Of a DNA stretch of 64,000 nt, positions 8,426 through 16,122 are shown one piece after another. Position numbers and translations under genes: made by a program. The DNA lies in the NCBI RefSeq assembly GCF_021442025.1, contig NZ_CP090446.1, positions 310,001 through 374,000 of the forward strand, read 5' to 3'. Below the pieces are notes generated by a model. That model did not search any database. It saw only the letters and a program-made list of their open reading frames with translations, and had not been told where the DNA came from. Every line of letters begins with the position of its first letter. Position 1 is the first letter of the stretch. This stretch comes from Sphingobacterium sp. SRCM116780. Lineage in GTDB: Bacteria > Bacteroidota > Bacteroidia > Sphingobacteriales > Sphingobacteriaceae.

Positions 8426-9814
8426 TTAATCTTTATTTTTTTGTTGCTCTTTCCATTGCTTGGAGAAAGATTTATCTGCCAGTTTTGGTAGCTGACGATT
8501 ATTTCCCCATGTCTTTTTGAAAAACTTGCCCAAAAAGAAGTTTTTGAATTTACCTCCAAATAAATCAATGAGCTTTCTTCTTTGGATTAAATAAGTAAAT
8601 CCCTTCCAAGCTTTTTTCTCTATTGTAGGCGCTAAATCTTCCGTTACAGAATCTCTTCTGTTTAACAATAACATTCTTTGGATATCAATTCCTACAGGAC
8701 AAACTTCCGTACATTTACCACAAAGCGATGAAGCATAGCTCAGGTGTTTAAACTCTTTCATCCCACTGAGGTGAGGAGAGATAAGAGATCCTATTGGGCC
8801 CTGATAAGTTGTTTCATAAGTATGTCCCCCTATATTTTGATAGATCGGACATACATTTAAACAGGCACCACAACGAATACAATATAAACCCTGACGTTGA
8901 TCTTTCTGCGCTAAGAGATTGGTTCGACCATTATCTAATAAAACGACATACATTTCCTCAGGTCCATCCGACTCATAAGCTTGTCTTGGCCCACTTAATA
9001 AGGTGTTGTAAACCGTTAGGTTTTGTCCCGTTCCATGACTGGCTAAGAGTGGCCAGAATAAATCAAGATCATTGATGGATGGTAATACTTTCTCAATCCC
9101 AACAACAGCAATATGAATTTTTGGGAAAGCAGTAGTCAAGCGCGCATTACCTTCATTTTCCGTAATAGCAATGCTACCCGTATCGGCAATTAAAAAGTTA
9201 GCTCCAGATATCCCAATATCCGCAGTTTTATATTTTTCACGTAGCAATTCACGAGCCTTCATTGTCAACTCTTCCGCAGTTGCTTCAAGTGGTGTACCAA
9301 ATCTTTCATTAAATAGTTGGGCAATGTCCGCCAAACTTAAATGCATGGCAGGAGTAACAATATGATAAGGTTTTTGATCCAGTAATTGAATGATAAACTC
9401 ACCTAAATCACTTTCCAAGGCTTCAATTCCTTTTTTTTCTAAAAAATGATTCAATTCAATTTCCTCAGAAGCCATAGATTTGGATTTGATAACACTTTTC
9501 GCATTATTCTTTTCCATGATCTTCCAGATCTCTTGACGTGCCTCTTCTGCATTATTTGCCCAGATCACTTTGCCACCTCGCGCTGTAAATTTGCTTTCAA
9601 ATGCTAACAGATATTTATCTAGATTCTCTATTGCGCGCCATTTCGTTAAATTTGCTTCTAATCGGGAATTTTCCAGATTCACAAACTTACTTTTACCTTT
9701 TTCGAAAGCAATATTATATTTGTCGATATTATAGTTGATAATATCGCGATGTTTACTGTCGAAAGATTTTGTAGCACTTTCTTTCAAAAACTTATCTGCA
9801 GAGCTCACTGACAT
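8426..9814 (-). CDS. lutB: LutB/YkgF-type iron-sulfur protein of lactate oxidation
   Basis: The 462-residue protein has an N-terminal LUD domain (about 60-300, with SKSMASEEIELN near 111 and ADTGSIAITENEGNAR near 210) and a ferredoxin-like region with two 4Fe-4S clusters: CIRCGACLNVCP at 312-323 and CGKCTEVCP at 365-373. In the LutABC complex it passes electrons from L-lactate oxidation. LutA and LutC are not beside it here, which is unusual compared with Bacillus but the partners may be elsewhere. The C-terminal tail is Lys-rich. The gene has its own terminator and seems monocistronic, between aspS (94 bp upstream) and the acyltransferase. Confidence 0.92.
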   Translation of the reverse strand: MSVSSADKFLKESATKSFDSKHRDIINYNIDKYNIAFEKGKSKFVNLENSRLEANLTKWRAIENLDKYLLAFESKFTARGGKVIWANNAEEARQEIWKIMEKNNAKSVIKSKSMASEEIELNHFLEKKGIEALESDLGEFIIQLLDQKPYHIVTPAMHLSLADIAQLFNERFGTPLEATAEELTMKARELLREKYKTADIGISGANFLIADTGSIAITENEGNARLTTAFPKIHIAVVGIEKVLPSINDLDLFWPLLASHGTGQNLTVYNTLLSGPRQAYESDGPEEMYVVLLDNGRTNLLAQKDQRQGLYCIRCGACLNVCPIYQNIGGHTYETTYQGPIGSLISPHLSGMKEFKHLSYASSLCGKCTEVCPVGIDIQRMLLLNRRDSVTEDLAPTIEKKAWKGFTYLIQRRKLIDLFGGKFKNFFLGKFFKKTWGNNRQLPKLADKSFSKQWKEQQKNKD

Positions 9815-9834
9815 CTAATTTCTTTAATTTTTAC

Positions 9835-9865
9835 AAAAAAAGTTGGTAATAAATCACCAACTTTT
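9835..9865 (-). terminator. Rho-independent terminator after aspS
   Basis: On the minus strand AAAAGTTGGT (9865-9856) pairs with ACCAACTTTT (9847-9838) and the 3' arm runs into a T tract (As 9835-9841 on the plus strand). It lies in the 94-bp gap between aspS and lutB. Confidence 0.88.
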
Positions 9866-9908
9866 AAATATAACGTTAATAAATTATTTCTCGCATTTTG
9901 AGAACAAA

Positions 9909-11663
9909 TTATTTAATTTTTAAGTTCAAATTTAAACTTAGCTCATCCAATTGATCTTGATGAATCGTCGAGGGCGCATCAATCATGACATCTCTTCCTG
10001 AGTTATTTTTCGGGAAAGCGATGACATCACGAATAGAATCTAATCCCGCCAATAATGATACCAATCGGTCGAATCCAAATGCCAAACCACCATGTGGGGG
10101 AGCGCCATAAGTAAATGCCTCCATTAAGAAACCAAATTGTTTTTGAGCTTCTTCAGGCGTAAACCCTAAATGCTTAAACATCAGTGATTGTAATTCACGG
10201 TCGTGAATACGGATAGAACCACCACCCACTTCAGTTCCATTTAAAACAAAATCGTATGCATTTGCTCTGACATCACCAGGATGAGTATCCAATAACGGAA
10301 TATCCTCTGGTTTTGGAGAAGTAAAAGGATGGTGCATCGCGTGGAAACGTTCCGATTCTTCATCCCATTCCAATAACGGGAAATCCAACACCCATAGTGG
10401 AGCGAATTTGTTTTTGTCACGTAATCCCAATTGATTTGCCACTTCTAAACGAAGTTCGTTTAATTGTTTACGAACTTTATCTTTAGAACCAGACATCATT
10501 AAGAATAAATCGCCTGGTTTCGCTTGGAACAACTGTGCGAATGCTAATAATTGTTCTGGCGTGTAAAATTTGTCAACAGAAGATTTAACGGTTCCATCTT
10601 CATTATAACGCGCGTAAACTAAACCTGTAGCACCTATTTGAGGACGTTTTACAAAGTCCGTTAAGGCATCTAATTGTTTACGTGTATAATGAGCACATCC
10701 CTCCGCATTGATACCAACAACCAATTCTGCAGCATCAAAAACAGGAAATCCTTTTCCTTGAGCAACTTCGTTTAACTCTACGAACTGCATATCAAAACGA
10801 ATATCAGGCTTATCAGATCCATACAAACGCATCGCATCGGCATAAGTCATACGAGGTACTTCTCCTAGGTCAATGTTTTTGATTTTTTTGAATAAGTGTT
10901 TCGCTAAACCCTCAAAGATATTTAACACATCTTCTTGCTCTACAAATGACATTTCGCAATCAATTTGTGTAAACTCTGGTTGACGGTCGGCACGCAAATC
11001 TTCATCTCGGAAACACTTTACAATTTGGAAATAACGATCAAAGCCCGATACCATTAATAATTGTTTAAATGTCTGAGGAGATTGTGGCAATGCATAAAAT
11101 TCTCCTGGATTCATTCGTGAAGGAACAACAAAATCACGCGCCCCCTCAGGAGTAGATTTGATTAAAACAGGAGTTTCTACCTCGATGAAGTTCTGTTCGT
11201 CAAGAAAACGACGTACTTCTTGTGCTGTTTTATGACGCAATAATAAGTTCTCACGTACAGGAGCACGACGTAAGTCTAAATATCTGAATTTCATTCGGAT
11301 GTCTTCTCCACCATCTGTTTCGTCTTCGATAGTAAATGGAGGAGTTTTTGCCGAATTTAATATTTCTAAAGAAGAAACTTTGATTTCAATTTCCCCTGTT
11401 GGAATTTTTAAATTTTTACTAGAACGTTCGATAACTGTTCCAGTCACTTTAATTACATATTCACGTCCCAATTCACGTGCACTAGCACGTAAGGAATCAT
11501 CGTCATCTGAATTAAATGTTAATTGTGTAATGCCATAGCGATCTCTTACATCTATGAAAGTCATTCCGCCTAAATCGCGCGATTTTTGAACCCAGCCACT
11601 CAGTGTAACCGCTTTACCTAAGTCTGCTATTGTCAATTCTCCGCAAGTGTTTGTTCTATGCAT
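9909..11663 (-). CDS. aspS: Aspartyl-tRNA synthetase
   Basis: A class II synthetase that charges tRNA-Asp in the cytoplasm. The 584 residues show an N-terminal OB-fold anticodon-binding domain ([23 protein letters not shown], residues 19-41), motif 2 [18 protein letters not shown], the bacterial-type GAD insertion in the middle, the YGSDKPDIR segment, [13 protein letters not shown] and motif 3 [13 protein letters not shown] near the C-terminus. Length fits bacterial AspRS. I see no feature that tells whether it is discriminating or not. The upstream side opens onto a 724-bp gene-free region. Confidence 0.98.
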   Translation of the reverse strand: MHRTNTCGELTIADLGKAVTLSGWVQKSRDLGGMTFIDVRDRYGITQLTFNSDDDDSLRASARELGREYVIKVTGTVIERSSKNLKIPTGEIEIKVSSLEILNSAKTPPFTIEDETDGGEDIRMKFRYLDLRRAPVRENLLLRHKTAQEVRRFLDEQNFIEVETPVLIKSTPEGARDFVVPSRMNPGEFYALPQSPQTFKQLLMVSGFDRYFQIVKCFRDEDLRADRQPEFTQIDCEMSFVEQEDVLNIFEGLAKHLFKKIKNIDLGEVPRMTYADAMRLYGSDKPDIRFDMQFVELNEVAQGKGFPVFDAAELVVGINAEGCAHYTRKQLDALTDFVKRPQIGATGLVYARYNEDGTVKSSVDKFYTPEQLLAFAQLFQAKPGDLFLMMSGSKDKVRKQLNELRLEVANQLGLRDKNKFAPLWVLDFPLLEWDEESERFHAMHHPFTSPKPEDIPLLDTHPGDVRANAYDFVLNGTEVGGGSIRIHDRELQSLMFKHLGFTPEEAQKQFGFLMEAFTYGAPPHGGLAFGFDRLVSLLAGLDSIRDVIAFPKNNSGRDVMIDAPSTIHQDQLDELSLNLNLKIK

Positions 11664-11960
11664 ACTCTAATTATATTTAGTCGTGCAAAATTATCTGTTT
11701 TTCTGGACAATAACGAATGGCAGTTTTGTTTTATTTAAAGAAAAACGGATTCACATTTTTTTGTCTGGTTTCCACAGAGCTTAATACGCTTATATTTCCT
11801 CAGCTTAATCAAGAGCAATCCACTTCTATAGCTATAGATGATGGTACTTTTTATAATGACACATTATAAAATAGCATTTGTCAAGAGGTTAAGTTCTAAA
11901 ATTCATCCTGTTTTCAACGTAGCTTATTCGAACCTCAAACGTACTTTATTCGTTTTTGTT

Positions 11961-12004
11961 CGAACGAGGTCCGAATGAGGTACGAACAAGGTACGAGTCA
12001 GCTC
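11961..12004. repeat. 11-bp tandem repeat, four copies
   Basis: Four consecutive 11-base units begin with CGA: CGAACGAGGTC, CGAATGAGGTA, CGAACAAGGTA and the weaker CGAGTCAGCTC. A related sequence in inverted orientation, TTCGAACCTC, is at 11927-11936. The period is close to one helical turn. Confidence 0.75.
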
Positions 12005-12240
12005 CCTACTATTTTACTTATTAACCCCCACTTCCTATCGTTTCTATTTCCATATTTATGAAAGTGTCCTCCTATCCCTAAGCAGGGACTAAGCGTATAT
12101 AAAGCATACATATAGTATGAAAAGCATATCGATAACGCAATTACCCTACACTTATCATCTATAAATAGCATGCTTTCTTGAATAACGCTTTTAGTGCGTT
12201 TATACCCTGCAGTATACTTGTTAAGGGACTGGATCAATAG

Positions 12241-12270
12241 CTGCTAGTTACTTCAATTAGCAACTAGCAG
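12241..12270. repeat. Inverted repeat, 9-bp arms
   Basis: CTGCTAGTT (12241-12249) and AACTAGCAG (12262-12270) are perfect complements around a 12-nt loop. No T tract follows on either strand, so a terminator is unlikely. Confidence 0.6.
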
Positions 12271-12387
12271 TTAAATGTATACTTTGGGTGCTTGGTGAAT
12301 AGTTGTGGTTCAGCTTTTAAGATGAGCACTGTTCTGCTTTTTATTGTTTCAGCTCAAATAAGATCAGTAGACATCCTAGAGGACGGT

Positions 12388-12945
12388 TTATTCCTTTACT
12401 GATATAAAAGTTTCTACCTCTGCCTGATCTCCATCATAATATTTTTTACCATGAATAGTGAAATCAGCTTTATAAGCTCTGTTTAGCTTTTTGTTTTGCC
12501 ATATTTCCAGCCAGGTATTGAAAACCGCTTCTGGCATCTTACCTTTTGAAACAAATTTTTGGTAGATCGAAGTTTCAATTGTTATGCCTATAAATCCTTT
12601 AGGAATATGTTCTAGAGAATTTACTGCTAATCCAATAATGGTTGTGTATGGACCTGTGAAGTCAGTTTCGTAATCTGTATAAACGGCATAAATATCATCA
12701 CTAATTTTGTTCGGAATTTGTTTTTGTATTTCTTCGTTCCAAAATTTCCCCCATAATGTTTCAATGTCTTTGGCGGATTGCCCATTTTCATTGGTTGTTC
12801 TTGTTGATATTCCAACGACATAAAATTTTTGAATGATTTGATTGTTCATTGTTTTAGATTTTTTTGTTTGTACTTGTGACTGAGCTGTGATGGAGAATAA
12901 TAGACATGCAAGAAGCATGAAGTTCTGAAAGTTTTTCGTTCTCAT
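12388..12945 (-). CDS. GyrI-like effector-binding-domain protein with signal peptide-like N-terminus
   Basis: The 185-residue product contains a GyrI/AraC effector-binding-type domain from about residue 37 (FYVVGISTRT, then DIETLWGKFW, DDIYAVYTDYETDFTGPYTTIIG and the C-terminal EVETFISVKE, which is the usual end of this fold). Such domains bind small amphipathic ligands. The first 24 residues (MRTKNFQNFMLLACLLFSIT and following AQSQ) look like a signal peptide, which is odd for this family; an internal Met at residue 33 would give a cytosolic version. It lies 50 bp downstream of a WYL-type regulator on the same strand, so the two are probably one unit. Confidence 0.75.
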   Translation of the reverse strand: MRTKNFQNFMLLACLLFSITAQSQVQTKKSKTMNNQIIQKFYVVGISTRTTNENGQSAKDIETLWGKFWNEEIQKQIPNKISDDIYAVYTDYETDFTGPYTTIIGLAVNSLEHIPKGFIGITIETSIYQKFVSKGKMPEAVFNTWLEIWQNKKLNRAYKADFTIHGKKYYDGDQAEVETFISVKE

Positions 12946-12995
12946 TTCTTTATGATTGTGTTATCCTGCAAATTTATAATGCTCTTGTGACAGCC

Positions 12996-13715
12996 CTATG
13001 GCAAGGGTGTTAAACATTTTTTTCTACAAATGTCAAAATACTCTTCAAAGGTAATTTTGTGCGGTTTGAATGTTTGACTCAATACCCATAAACTTGCAAT
13101 GCGATCTAAACGGAATGCTCTATAATCATTTCTTAATCTGCAAAGTGCAATGAGCAACCAATTCTCATCGGAGGTGTAAATTGCAAAAGGTTCAATGGTC
13201 CTTTCAGTTGTTTGGTCAGTATAAGGCGAATAATATTTTATCTTGACTAGATTGAAATTTGTCAAAGCCAACTGAAGAGTTGATAAGTTATTACTTGTTC
13301 GGTCGTTGTCCGTATTTTGTCCAGATATAATTCGATTAGAAAGCAAATTGACTTTATCTTTTGTGTTGTTTCGTAAAACAGATTTTATTTTACTAACCGC
13401 TTCTGTGTAGTCTTTTACAAATGATGCATCTTTGTTTTTTAAGACCAATTGTTCCGCTGTAATCAAAGCATTGGCCTCACTTTCAGAAAACATCACAGGT
13501 GGAATTCTGTAACCATTCATTAGGCTATAACCTTTTCCCTCTTCTGTTAAAATGGGAACACCTGCCTGCTCTAATGCTTTAATGTCTCGATAGATTGTTC
13601 TTTTACTAACTAAAAACTTGTCAGCTAATTCAGAAGCTGTCAACAGCCGTTTCGTTTGCAATTGGGTTAGGATTGCAGTCAATCTAGAAAGTCGTTTTAT
13701 ATCCTTATCGTTCAT
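12996..13715 (-). CDS. YafY-type transcriptional regulator (HTH + WYL domain)
   Basis: The 239-residue protein begins with a DeoR/HTH_11 winged helix (residues 6-60; LLTASELADKFLVSKRTIYR is the recognition region, followed by DIKALEQAGVPI). A WYL ligand-sensing domain follows (about 145-220) with IKYYSPYTDQTTERTIEP, NWLLIALCRLRNDYRAFRLD as its core. The last residues, KKCLTPLP, are short compared with longer WYL proteins that carry a WCX extension. It probably controls itself and the GyrI-like gene downstream. The intergenic space before mraZ (13716-14301) must contain its promoter. Confidence 0.9.
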   Translation of the reverse strand: MNDKDIKRLSRLTAILTQLQTKRLLTASELADKFLVSKRTIYRDIKALEQAGVPILTEEGKGYSLMNGYRIPPVMFSESEANALITAEQLVLKNKDASFVKDYTEAVSKIKSVLRNNTKDKVNLLSNRIISGQNTDNDRTSNNLSTLQLALTNFNLVKIKYYSPYTDQTTERTIEPFAIYTSDENWLLIALCRLRNDYRAFRLDRIASLWVLSQTFKPHKITFEEYFDICRKKCLTPLP

Positions 13716-13997
13716 GAGTTGTCTGTCTGCTAATTTTTATATGGTCACTGCTGGTATTATATCTTGTATCTAGTATGCGCATTTTGTATCCCTATTTTCT
13801 ATGCGATATACAACAATTTTTAAAAATAAAATCACCTGCACTAAATCAAACGGCTTTTTTTGTTGTTTTTCGTTGCTTTCTAAATAATCGGATTACTTTT
13901 TTCCAGTTATTTTGTTGGACGACTCCAGCCTAGTTTTAACTTTCCCGATCCGATTAGACGTAGAATTTAGGGGGTTAAAATAAGTTTGGAAAAATGC

Positions 13998-14012
13998 CCC
14001 ACTTTTACCCAT
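13998..14012 (-). promoter_or_regulatory. Distal inverted pair of MraZ-like boxes
   Basis: Read on the minus strand this is ATGGGTAAAAGTGGG, two TGGG boxes 10 bp apart with the same AAAA spacer as the main operator, but in the opposite orientation and about 230 bp further upstream of mraZ. Binding by MraZ is inferred from the matching spacing. Confidence 0.45.
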
Positions 14013-14113
14013 TTTTTCGATTTTCTTATAAAAAATATGTTTTTAAAGAGTATTTATTGTACCATTTGACGAAAAAAAACATGGCTTAATGTTTAAATTT
14101 TTTCGTGCTATAC

Positions 14114-14121
14114 TATTTTTG
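14114..14121 (+). promoter_or_regulatory. Candidate -7 element for the dcw operon
   Basis: TATTTTTG is a perfect match to TAnnTTTG, between the distal and proximal MraZ boxes. The expected -33 TTTG is not clear (only GTTTA nearby). If used, the transcript would carry a leader of about 170 nt containing the main operator. Confidence 0.3.
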
Positions 14122-14231
14122 AAAACGGTTCAAAAACTGTGTTTATGCATTGATATTTAGCTTTTTGTCCTTGTCTTATTGCAATTTGTTTTGATTAAAT
14201 GTAGATGTTTTGCTATGTGGAAAACTTTTTT

Positions 14232-14266
14232 GTGGGTAAAAGTGGGTAAAAGTGGGTGAAAGTGTA
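14232..14266 (+). promoter_or_regulatory. MraZ operator: three GTGGG boxes at 10-bp spacing plus a degenerate fourth
   Basis: GTGGG occurs at 14232, 14242 and 14252, separated by TAAAA, TAAAA and TGAAA, and GTGTA follows at 14262. Direct repeats of TGGG with 10-bp period upstream of mraZ are the known binding pattern of MraZ in other bacteria. The last box ends 36 bases before the mraZ ATG, so the gene product very likely represses its own operon here. Confidence 0.88.
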
Positions 14267-14301
14267 TACTTTTACATTAAAATTGAAACATTGTATACAA
14301 A

Positions 14302-14775
14302 ATGAGTTTTTTAATTGGCGAATATGAATGCAAGTTAGACACCAAAGGAAGAATGGTGTTGCCTGCTGCGCTCAAAAGGCAGTTGCCTGATGTTGAGCGT
14401 GAGGGGCTTGTGATCAATCGTGGATTTGAAAAGCATTTGGTGATTTATACGCGCGAAGAGTGGAATGCAATTACAGCTCGACTTGCGCAGTTGAATCAGT
14501 ATGTAGAGAAAAACAGGATGTTTATTCGAAATTTCACTAGAGGAGCAACCGAATTAAGTTTAGATGCAGCGGGGCGTGTGTTGTTACCAAAAGGTTTGTT
14601 GGATTATTCTGGTATAACCGGGGAAGTTGTTTTAGCTTGTCAGGTAAATAAAATTGAGGTTTGGTCAAAAGATGGGTATGAGGATTTTATGAATGGAGAT
14701 TTGGGAGAAGATTTCTCTGCTTTGGCTGAACAAGTAATGGGAGGTTTTGATTTAGGAGGATTGACGAATGGATAA
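14302..14775 (+). CDS. mraZ: Transcriptional regulator MraZ
   Basis: MraZ is a nucleoid-associated, DNA-binding regulator of the dcw cluster. The 157 residues contain two SpoVT-AbrB half-domains: YECKLDTKGRMVLPAALKRQ (8-27) and ELSLDAAGRVLLPKGLL (about 76-92), both with the DxxGR(M/V)xLP core. It is the first gene of a 13-gene cluster and its stop overlaps the rsmH start by 8 bases. The operator just upstream has the expected repeats. Length is typical. Confidence 0.97.
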   Translation: MSFLIGEYECKLDTKGRMVLPAALKRQLPDVEREGLVINRGFEKHLVIYTREEWNAITARLAQLNQYVEKNRMFIRNFTRGATELSLDAAGRVLLPKGLLDYSGITGEVVLACQVNKIEVWSKDGYEDFMNGDLGEDFSALAEQVMGGFDLGGLTNG

Positions 14776-15682
14776 TGTTTATCATGTACCTGTAATGTTG
14801 CAAGAGTGTATGGATGCTTTGGCGATTAAACCAAATGGCGTGTATGTTGATGTGACATTTGGTGGGGGGGGGCATTCCAAGGAAATATTGAAGCGTTTGG
14901 GGTCTGAGGGTAAATTGTTTGCCTTTGATCAGGATCCAGATGCACTGAATAATGTCATTGATGATTCACGGTTTACACTGATTCATCAAAATTTTCGCTT
15001 TTTAAAAAATAATCTTCGGTTAAATGGTATAAAGCAAGTGGACGGTATTTTGGCTGATTTGGGAGTTTCTTCTCATCAGTTTGATGCTGCCGATCGCGGT
15101 TTTTCTATTCGTTTTGATGCCGACTTGGATATGCGGATGGATCAAATTTCAGATGTAGATGCAAGAACAGTTTTGGCGACCTATACAGAAGAAGATCTAC
15201 ATCGTATTTTCGGTATGTATGGGGAGATCATCAATGCGAAGACGTTGGCGAAAACGATTGTAACCGCTCGATTGACAACTCCGATCAACACAGTTGCTGA
15301 ATTAAAAGAGGTTATTAAAAAATTAGTTCCAAGAGGGAAGGAAAATAAATATCATGCGCAAGTTTTTCAGGCATTGCGTATTGAAGTGAATAAAGAGTTG
15401 GAGGCTCTTCAGGAATTTTTGATGCAAACAGTTGATGTTTTAAAACCTGAAGGACGTCTTGTAGTGATGTCTTACCATTCATTGGAAGATCGCTTGGTTA
15501 AGAATTTTATAGCTAAGGGTAAATTTAGAGGAGATGTGGAGAAGGATTTTTTTGGAAATGAAATAAAGCCATTTCATGTCGTGAGTCGTAAAGCGATTAC
15601 GGCTAATGAACAAGAGTTGGTTGAAAATAATAGATCGCGCAGTGCGAAATTGCGTGTTGCTGAAAAGTTGGAAATAGCTTAA
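14768..15682 (+). CDS. rsmH: 16S rRNA (cytosine(1402)-N(4))-methyltransferase RsmH
   Basis: RsmH (MraW) methylates N4 of C1402 in 16S rRNA using SAM. The 304-residue protein has the YHVPVMLQE N-terminus (residues 4-12), the SAM motif YVDVTFGGGGHSKEIL (about 25-40), ILADLGVSSHQ (about 94-104), the RGFSIRFDADLDMRM segment, LRIEVNKEL and the C-terminal SYHSLEDR motif. Start ATG 14768 lies inside the end of mraZ (8-base overlap), which suggests translational coupling. Normal length. Confidence 0.97.
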   Translation: MDNVYHVPVMLQECMDALAIKPNGVYVDVTFGGGGHSKEILKRLGSEGKLFAFDQDPDALNNVIDDSRFTLIHQNFRFLKNNLRLNGIKQVDGILADLGVSSHQFDAADRGFSIRFDADLDMRMDQISDVDARTVLATYTEEDLHRIFGMYGEIINAKTLAKTIVTARLTTPINTVAELKEVIKKLVPRGKENKYHAQVFQALRIEVNKELEALQEFLMQTVDVLKPEGRLVVMSYHSLEDRLVKNFIAKGKFRGDVEKDFFGNEIKPFHVVSRKAITANEQELVENNRSRSAKLRVAEKLEIA

Positions 15683-15702
15683 TGGTGTAATTGATTGTTA
15701 AG

Positions 15703-16113
15703 ATGGGTAAGAATACAATTAGACAGCAAGAATTAAGCGAGGAGGTTCAAGAAGAACTACAAGAAGCTGTTGAGGAAAAAGCTGAGGAAACCCAAAAGTT
15801 TCTAAGGACTTTGCTTACAGCTGGTAACTTATCTATTTACTCTATCGTCAATTACTTGCCATTTATTGGTTTTGTTGCCTTGTTAATGATGCTTTATATT
15901 ACAAATCGTCATTTTGCTGAGCGTACGATTCGGAAGATTGATAAGTTGGGTAAGGAGGTTAAAGAATTGAGCTGGGATCATAAATCTTTATCGGCTGAAT
16001 TGATGAAAATGTCTACCCAAACCGAAATCGCAAAGCGTGTGGATTCGTTAGGGTTGAAAGAGCGTGTAGAGCCGCCCATCAAGATTGAAATTGTAAAAGA
16101 AAAAAAGAAATAG
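15703..16113 (+). CDS. ftsL: FtsL-like septal protein
   Basis: The product (136 residues from ATG 15703) has a Glu-rich cytoplasmic N-terminus, one membrane helix (about YLPFIGFVALLMMLYI, residues 51-66) and a periplasmic coiled coil (IRKIDKLGKEVKELSWDHKSLSAELMK-like heptads) ending with the Leu-rich LGLKERVEPP. This is the topology and place of FtsL, between rsmH and ftsI. Sequence similarity to proteobacterial FtsL is low, so the name rests on topology and synteny. The frame is open to a TTG at 15691, but the first ATG is preferred. FtsL recruits FtsW/FtsI with FtsQ. Confidence 0.85.
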   Translation: MGKNTIRQQELSEEVQEELQEAVEEKAEETQKFLRTLLTAGNLSIYSIVNYLPFIGFVALLMMLYITNRHFAERTIRKIDKLGKEVKELSWDHKSLSAELMKMSTQTEIAKRVDSLGLKERVEPPIKIEIVKEKKK

Positions 16114-16122
16114 GAAACGTTT

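Larger units (their letters stand above)
11664..12387. other. Gene-free stretch of 724 bp with small repeats
   Basis: No convincing gene was found. The only longer open frame (11998-12237, minus) encodes a peptide with no recognisable motif. The stretch holds the 11-bp tandem repeat at 11961-12004, a 9-bp inverted repeat at 12241-12270 and many short palindromes. Promoter signals for aspS must lie at its left end, but no clean TAnnTTTG element is evident there. The region could be a dispersed intergenic repeat or a gene remnant; the sequence alone does not decide. Confidence 0.6.
13716..14301. other. 586-bp divergent intergenic region between the WYL regulator and mraZ
   Basis: No gene is visible. 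It holds, from left to right, the upstream region of the leftward WYL regulator, an inverted pair of MraZ-like boxes (13998-14012), a TATTTTTG -7-like element (14114-14121) and the main MraZ operator (14232-14266). Its right half is very AT-rich with runs of A and T. Confidence 0.7.

Noticed and set aside
8794..9075. A 93-codon frame antisense to lutB
   Set aside because: Covers the lutB Fe-S motifs in antisense; His-rich shadow.
11998..12237. A 79-codon open frame on the minus strand in the gene-free stretch
   Set aside because: No motif, no promoter, and it begins inside the repeat region; composition does not look like a gene.
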